Positions 55,947 to 64,000 of a stretch of DNA of 64,000 nucleotides are shown here, piece by piece. The notes below the pieces were generated by a model, which saw only the letters and a list, made by a program, of their open reading frames with translations, did not search any database and was not told where the DNA came from. Both the position numbers and the translations under genes were made by a program. Within the stretch, counting starts at the first letter, position 1; each line of letters begins with the position of its first letter. This DNA comes from Coraliomargarita sp965656715. Lineage in GTDB: Bacteria; Verrucomicrobiota; Verrucomicrobiia; Opitutales; Coraliomargaritaceae. The DNA lies in NCBI GenBank assembly GCA_965656715.1, contig CBFHLR010000002.1:1-64000 (forward strand), written 5' to 3'.

Positions 55947-56468
55947 ATGGCTGAAAAACTGAAATGCAGTCTCTGCGGCAAGGAAGCGACCGTGCACTTG
56001 ACCCAGATCATCAACAATAAAATTCACAAGGTGGACCTCTGCGAGGAATGTGCTCAACAAAAGGGCGTGACTGATCCCGAGGGCTTTGCCCTTGCTGAAT
56101 TGTTGGAAAAATCAAATTTCACTCCGCAGGATCCTAACGAGGAGCAACTGTCTTGTCCTGCTTGTGGCTATGAAACCGCAGACTTTAGGCGAACAGGTCG
56201 CCTCGGCTGTGCCACTTGCTACGACGCTTTTGAGTCGCAAGTTCGGCCGGTGCTGGAGGACATGCATGCGGGAACCGCGCATAATGGTAAGGTGCCCGAA
56301 CTCTCGATGGAGCGCCAGTGCAGCAAGCTGCATCTACGTCGACTAAAAGACGCTCTGGCTCGTGCTATTGCCGAGGAGGCTTACGAAGAGGCCGCTAAAA
56401 TCCGCGATGAAATTCATGACATCGAGCAGGCCAAGGCCGCGGCCGACATGGAGATTTCCCTAAAATGA
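55947..56468 (+). CDS. mcsA: McsA, zinc-binding activator of protein arginine kinase
   Basis: 173-residue adaptor that activates McsB. Two zinc clusters are visible: Cys7/Cys10 with Cys32/Cys35, and Cys70/Cys73 with Cys88/Cys91 (LSCPACGYETADFRRTGRLG...CATCY). A C-terminal UVR domain follows (about 133-165: LRRLKDALARAIAEEAYEEAA). ATG 55947 is used; an upstream in-frame TTG/ATT extension is discarded. It overlaps mcsB by ATGA, and clpC follows. Confidence 0.95.
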   Translation: MAEKLKCSLCGKEATVHLTQIINNKIHKVDLCEECAQQKGVTDPEGFALAELLEKSNFTPQDPNEEQLSCPACGYETADFRRTGRLGCATCYDAFESQVRPVLEDMHAGTAHNGKVPELSMERQCSKLHLRRLKDALARAIAEEAYEEAAKIRDEIHDIEQAKAAADMEISLK

Positions 56469-57553
56469 TAGAATCCCTAATTAAATCCAGTGGTGCCGAG
56501 CTGACCCAACAGCGCAAAAAAGCGGCACCCGTGGTGCTGAGCACCCGTATCCGATTGGCTCGAAATTTGGCGAGCCAGCCTTTCCCTGAGCGTGCCACTT
56601 CGACACAGCGCAGTGACGTTTTGTCCAAGTGCCAAGAGTTAATCGGCAATATTACAACGATGGATAAGGGCTCTTTTTTCGAAATTGAGCAACTTTCTGA
56701 CCTCGAAAAGCAGACTCTCGTCGAACGACACCTGATTAGTCGTGAACTCTGTGAAGGAGAGCAGGGCGCCGGAGTCTACATTAAGAAGGATCAAAGCTGT
56801 GCCGTAATGATCAACGAAGAGGATCATCTACGCATCCAGATTCTCAAATCCGGCTTCAATCTAAAGTCCGCATGGAAGCAGATCGACGCATTTGACTCCG
56901 AACTAGAAAAATCCTTCGACGTGGCGTTCTCGCCTGAGTTTGGCTACTTGACCGCCTGTCCGACCAACCTCGGCACCGGCCTGCGTGCGTCTGTAATGAT
57001 GCACTTGCCGGGCTTGGTCGTCGCAGAGCAGATGGAACGTGTGGTGCGTGCCGTGAATCAGCTGGGGATTACCGTGCGCGGTCTCTTTGGTGAGGGCTCG
57101 GATGCCACAGGTCATATTTTCCAGATTTCGAACCAGCAGACACTAGGTGAATCCGAAGAGGAAATCGTCGAACGCTTGGGGAATGTTCTCAAAACGATTA
57201 TCGACCACGAGCTCAATGCGCGCTTCAAGTATCTCGAAGAAAACACTAGCCAGTTGTTCGACAAAATCGGTCGCGCTTATGGGGTGCTGCAAAACGTTCA
57301 CGTATTGAACTCCAATGAGGCAATGAATCTACTGTCACTGGTGCGTCTCGCAGTCGACTTCGGTATGCTACCGGAATCGGCACGCGGCATTGTGGATCGT
57401 CTCTTCATCGAGTGCCAACCAGGGCACGTCCAATTTGCCGCCCAAGCGGGCATCGAACCTGAAGCACGCGATATCGCTCGCGCGGAACATATCCGTAAGG
57501 AATTCAGTCAGATGGGTGTTCTATCCTTTGACAATATCGGTGATCAGGAATAA
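56465..57553 (+). CDS. mcsB: protein arginine kinase
   Basis: Phosphorylates arginine residues and marks proteins for ClpC degradation; 362 residues. The guanidino-kinase core shows VLSTRIRLARNLAS, HLISRELCEGEQGAGVYI, MINEEDHLRIQ and TACPTNLGTGLRASVM with the substrate-binding Cys165. Near the C-terminus is RDIARA (335-340), the R-D-x-x-R-A allosteric phosphoarginine-binding site known from Firmicutes McsB. Its presence implies a full feedback-regulated kinase here. Translationally coupled to mcsA by ATGA overlap. Confidence 0.95.
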   Translation: MIESLIKSSGAELTQQRKKAAPVVLSTRIRLARNLASQPFPERATSTQRSDVLSKCQELIGNITTMDKGSFFEIEQLSDLEKQTLVERHLISRELCEGEQGAGVYIKKDQSCAVMINEEDHLRIQILKSGFNLKSAWKQIDAFDSELEKSFDVAFSPEFGYLTACPTNLGTGLRASVMMHLPGLVVAEQMERVVRAVNQLGITVRGLFGEGSDATGHIFQISNQQTLGESEEEIVERLGNVLKTIIDHELNARFKYLEENTSQLFDKIGRAYGVLQNVHVLNSNEAMNLLSLVRLAVDFGMLPESARGIVDRLFIECQPGHVQFAAQAGIEPEARDIARAEHIRKEFSQMGVLSFDNIGDQE

Positions 57554-57580
57554 AAAACTCTCAGTTTACTTACACACTAT

Positions 57581-60073
<2,493 letters not shown>

Positions 60074-60095
60074 ACTCTGATAGTCTATTCATCCC

Positions 60096-60138
60096 AAAGA
60101 GGCCCGACTGTGAATTCATTGTAGGGCCTCTTTTTGTA
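60096..60138 (+). terminator. Rho-independent terminator of clpC operon
   Basis: Stem AAAGAGGCCC (60096-60105) / GGGCCTCTTT (60124-60133), 18-base loop, followed by TTG; the 3' side has a six-T run. The A-rich 5' side could also stop transcription on the minus strand. Confidence 0.85.
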
Positions 60139-60177
60139 AACAACTGAAACTTCATTAAGATCAGTCATGTCTACTTT

Positions 60178-60464
60178 TTAAGCTAGCACACGCATTAAGA
60201 GCTGCGAGGAAAGCAGTATGCCGAGCGCCCAGTAGGTGAAGTGCTTGGATTCCAGTTTTTCGTCGCCCAGAAGTAGCCATATACAAAGGGTGTCTTGACG
60301 AGTGTATAGAAGAATACGACGAAGAATGGAGTGCCTATGAGTAGGCTAATCAACAAGGATGCGCAGAGGTAAACTGCACTTGGGCCGCGTGGATCGTCTA
60401 GCTCAACATTCAGTTTGAGCAGAGCCGCGACGAGCAGAAGCTCAAGATAAACGGAAACAAACAT
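60178..60464 (-). pseudogene. small four-helix membrane protein, apparently frameshifted
   Basis: From the ATG at 60464 the frame codes two strong hydrophobic stretches (VYLELLLVAALL and YLCASLLISLLIGTPFFVVFFYTLV) and ends at 60195 with an out-of-character tail NPSTSPTGRSAYCFPRSS. Reading the neighbouring frame from about 60275 gives LLGDEKLESKHFTYWALGILLSSQLLMRVLA and a stop at 60178, which contains another good membrane helix. So one base is probably missing or extra near 60265-60285. It could be a sequencing error or a real disruption. Function unknown. Confidence 0.55.
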
Positions 60465-60512
60465 GAGTCTCAGTTTACCTGTTTTGCGTGCTCAGATATT
60501 GCGGCTTACATT

Positions 60513-61787
60513 CTAGATTGCTTTGATTGCCTTGGCGAGGATGTCGGCGGCTTGATCAATGTCTGTGCCTTGGTGGGCGGTGCAAAGGAAGCCGGTCTCG
60601 TAGGCGGACGGGGCAATATACACGCCGTTGTCCAAGGCGTAGTGGAAGACTTTATTATACAGCTCGGTTTCGCTGCCGGTGGCATCCTCAAAGTTGCGCA
60701 CGGGCTTGTCGCTAAAGAACAGCGCAAACATCGAACCAACCTGTGGCACTTGCAGGGCGAGGCCTTTTTCCTGTGCGGCACCGAGGAGTGCGTCGCGAAG
60801 TTGCGCGCCCATAGTTTCGAATAGTGGGTATGGGTTCTCGTCACGCAGCTTCTTGAGCGCGGCGATACCGGCCGCCATGGCTAGGGGGTTGCCGCTTAGG
60901 GTGCCGGCTTGGTAAACTGGGCCCAGTGGTGCGAGGTGATCCATGATCTCGGCCTTGCCACCGAAGGCACCGACCGGCAGGCCGCCGCCAATAATCTTAC
61001 CCATAGCAGTGAGGTCGGGTGTGATGCCGACGCGCTCTTGCACACCGCCGAGTGCGAGGCGGAAGCCAGTCATGACTTCGTCGAAGATCAGCACGCTGCC
61101 ATGCTCGGTGCAGATGTCGCGCAGAAATTGCAGGTAGCCCTCGTCAGGAAGAATCAGGCCGCAGTTGGCCGGGAAGGGCTCAACGATGATCGCGGCGATG
61201 TCAGCGCCGTGTTCGGCAAAGGTGGTCTTGAGTTGCTCGGTGTCGTTGTAGTCGAGCACTAGGGTCTCAGCGGCGAAGGGGGCAGGGATGCCCGCGCTGT
61301 CGGGGTTGCCGAGGGTGAGTGCGCCGGAGCCGGCCTTGACCAGCAGAGCGTCGACGTGGCCGTGGTAGCAACCGCTGAATTTGATGATCTTGCTGCGCCC
61401 CGTGTAGCCGCGTGCCAGACGAATGGCCGACATGGTGGCTTCGGTGCCGCTGTTACACATGCGCACCTTCTCGACGGAGGGCACGATCTCAACCAATAGC
61501 TCGGCCATCTCGACCTCATAAGGATTCGGCGTGCCGAAGCTGGTGCCGTTTTCGAGTGCCTTGGCAATCGCGGCGCGGATGTCCGGATCGTTGTGACCGT
61601 GAATGGCTGGGCCCCAGGTGCAGACGAAGTCGATCAGCTCCTTGCCGTCAGCGGTGGTGAGGTGTGCGCCGTTGGCGCTCTCGGTGAAGAAAGGTGTGCC
61701 GCCCACTGAGCGAAAAGCCCGGACCGGTGAATTGACCCCGCCCGGGATCAGTTGCTTGGCGCGTTCGAAGAGGGAGTTGGAATCCAT
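60513..61787 (-). CDS. hemL: glutamate-1-semialdehyde 2,1-aminomutase
   Basis: PLP enzyme making 5-aminolevulinate in the C5 heme pathway; 424 residues. SLFERAKQLIPGGVNSPVRAF is the family start; GCYHGHVDALL, IIVEPFPANCGLI, LIFDEVMTGFRLA and AMGKIIGGGLPVGAFGG (with the PLP Lys in MGKIIGGG) follow, ending GNPLAMAAGIAALKKL. ATG 61787 (MDSNSLF) is chosen; the longer in-frame version to 61835 translates the repeat arm. Implies tRNA-dependent tetrapyrrole synthesis. Confidence 0.97.
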   Translation of the reverse strand: MDSNSLFERAKQLIPGGVNSPVRAFRSVGGTPFFTESANGAHLTTADGKELIDFVCTWGPAIHGHNDPDIRAAIAKALENGTSFGTPNPYEVEMAELLVEIVPSVEKVRMCNSGTEATMSAIRLARGYTGRSKIIKFSGCYHGHVDALLVKAGSGALTLGNPDSAGIPAPFAAETLVLDYNDTEQLKTTFAEHGADIAAIIVEPFPANCGLILPDEGYLQFLRDICTEHGSVLIFDEVMTGFRLALGGVQERVGITPDLTAMGKIIGGGLPVGAFGGKAEIMDHLAPLGPVYQAGTLSGNPLAMAAGIAALKKLRDENPYPLFETMGAQLRDALLGAAQEKGLALQVPQVGSMFALFFSDKPVRNFEDATGSETELYNKVFHYALDNGVYIAPSAYETGFLCTAHQGTDIDQAADILAKAIKAI

Positions 61788-61794
61788 GGGAAGA

Positions 61795-61893
61795 ACATCG
61801 GACATTGAACATCGAACGTTCAACATCGAATGCATGATTAGTGATTAGAAAATTATTCGAAGTTCAAAGTTGGACGTTCGATGTTCAATGTTG
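61795..61893. repeat. inverted repeat of GAACATCGAACGTTCAACAT type between hemL and nadE
   Basis: Arms ACATTGAACATCGAACGT (61802-61819) and ACGTTCGATGTTCAATGT (61874-61891) are perfectly complementary over 18 bp with a 54-bp spacer; surrounding bases are additional words of the same kind (TTCGAAGTTCAAAGTTGG). It fills the 118-bp spacer between nadE's stop and the hemL start. Confidence 0.8.
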
Positions 61894-61905
61894 GGCGCAT
61901 CGCGC

Positions 61906-63549
<1,644 letters not shown>

Positions 63550-63681
63550 TCAGCTCGTATGCAAATGCATCGTCTCACGGGTTGCAACCGCGCAGTGCAG
63601 TCCGCTGCGCGGAGTGAACCGTCGTCGCCAGAGGCTATGACGGTCTAGATGGGGGAGTGGTGGTGACAGTGAGAGTCCCTT

Positions 63682-63753
63682 CTTAATCGTAATCTTACTC
63701 TTAATCCTAATCGCTCCATTCGTAGAAGATTATGAGTAGGATTAAGATTAGGA
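63682..63753. repeat. opposed GATTAR hexamer tracts
   Basis: Minus strand of 63682-63716 reads GATTAG GATTAA GAGTAA GATTAC GATTAA; the plus strand of 63728-63753 reads GATTAT GAGTAG GATTAA GATTAG GAG. The two tracts face each other and could pair imperfectly. Period 6 is clear. Confidence 0.8.
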
Positions 63754-63773
63754 GTGAGAGGGCAGAGGTTTAT

Positions 63774-63862
63774 GAACCGTTAATTGACGTGAATCAGAGA
63801 CTCATTCGGAGGGACTCATCATCCAGAGAAAATTAACGTTCATTAACGTAAATTAACGGTTC
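63774..63862. repeat. TTAACG-word inverted repeat
   Basis: GAACCGTTAATT (63774-63785) and its reverse complement AATTAACGGTTC (63851-63862) bound a segment whose right part is TTAACGTTCATTAACGTAAA, that is, TTAACG words spaced by about 11. Confidence 0.75.
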
Positions 63863-63877
63863 AACTCATTCGTTGGG

Positions 63878-63911
63878 GATTAAGATTAAGAGTAGGATTA
63901 AGATTAGGAGG
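63878..63911 (+). repeat. GATTAR hexamer tract, plus orientation
   Basis: GATTAA GATTAA GAGTAG GATTAA GATTAG GAG, third tract of the family in 230 bp. Period 6; similar in look to telomere-type short repeats but internal to a bacterial contig. Confidence 0.8.
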
Positions 63912-64000
63912 GCGTGGGTTTATGATTGTGATCTTTCTATAGATCACATTTGCATTGGTGGTCATGATCAATGTTCGTCAGCACCCGAAAAATCTTGTTC

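Larger units (their letters stand above)
63550..64000. other. gene-free end of window filled with repeat tracts
   Basis: No plausible gene is seen in 450 bp. It contains hexamer GATTAR tracts at 63682-63716 (minus orientation), 63728-63753 and 63878-63911, an inverted repeat GAACCGTTAATT (63774-63785) / AATTAACGGTTC (63851-63862) with internal TTAACGTTCATTAACG words, and a small hairpin GTGATC/GATCAC at 63928-63947. The 63550-63680 stretch shows nothing. Confidence 0.8.

Noticed and set aside
63682..63911. Possible CRISPR array
   Set aside because: Hexamer words of period 6 with no unique spacers of 25-40 bp, no cas genes in the window.

Overview
This 64 kb window looks like a chromosomal contig from a marine member of the Verrucomicrobiota, probably class Opitutae near Coraliomargarita/Lentimonas. 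That assignment is inferred from gene content: a sulfatase-rich carbohydrate locus without SusC/SusD, a run of small pseudopilins of the kind abundant in this phylum, a GTP-type PEP carboxykinase, mcsA-mcsB-clpC outside the Firmicutes, and many short dispersed intergenic repeats. No rRNA, tRNA, CRISPR array, integrase or transposase gene was seen. Four runs of N (2404-2501, 4373-4471, 5642-6018, 9744-9752) show that the first 10 kb is a draft scaffold; the rest has no gaps.

Region 1 (1-14153, all + strand) is a polysaccharide-utilisation locus. It holds six S1-type sulfatases (two of them near-identical tandem copies), a GH78 alpha-L-rhamnosidase, a secreted protein with two esterase modules and an L-rhamnose mutarotase. 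Together they would desulfate, deacylate and cleave a sulfated, rhamnose-bearing glycan (ulvan- or rhamnan-sulfate-like), and the mutarotase would prepare the released rhamnose for catabolism. The glycan itself is inferred.

Region 2 (14.2-25.2 kb) holds a DEAD-box RNA helicase, a TrhO-type tRNA hydroxylase, a five-gene pseudopilin operon ending in a strong terminator, a GyrA/ParC-type topoisomerase subunit and pckG. A broken small reading frame follows at 25.3-25.7 kb.

Region 3 (25.7-32.3 kb, minus strand) is a signalling operon: a receiver-adenylate cyclase, a 1464-residue hybrid histidine kinase with an HPt domain, and a receiver fused to a Schlafen-type AlbA_2 domain. The two receivers are close paralogues with different outputs. 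A second histidine kinase/response regulator pair lies at 44.4-46.8 kb.

Region 4 (32.4-55.8 kb) is mostly housekeeping: M48 and M20 peptidases, a DtxR-family regulator, a SWIM-SNF2 helicase, a methyltransferase, two flavin-dependent redox proteins, a choice-of-anchor I protein without a visible start or signal peptide, Mpl, an amidohydrolase, HisF, a 591-residue protein of unknown function, acetyl-CoA synthetase and IlvE.

Region 5 (55.9-63.5 kb) carries mcsA-mcsB-clpC (arginine-phosphorylation protein quality control) with no ctsR, a frameshifted small membrane protein, hemL and nadE. The last 450 bases hold only repeat tracts. Several distinct repeat families lie between genes, including REP-like hairpins tagged AGGAGG, hexamer GATTAR tracts and long inverted repeats.
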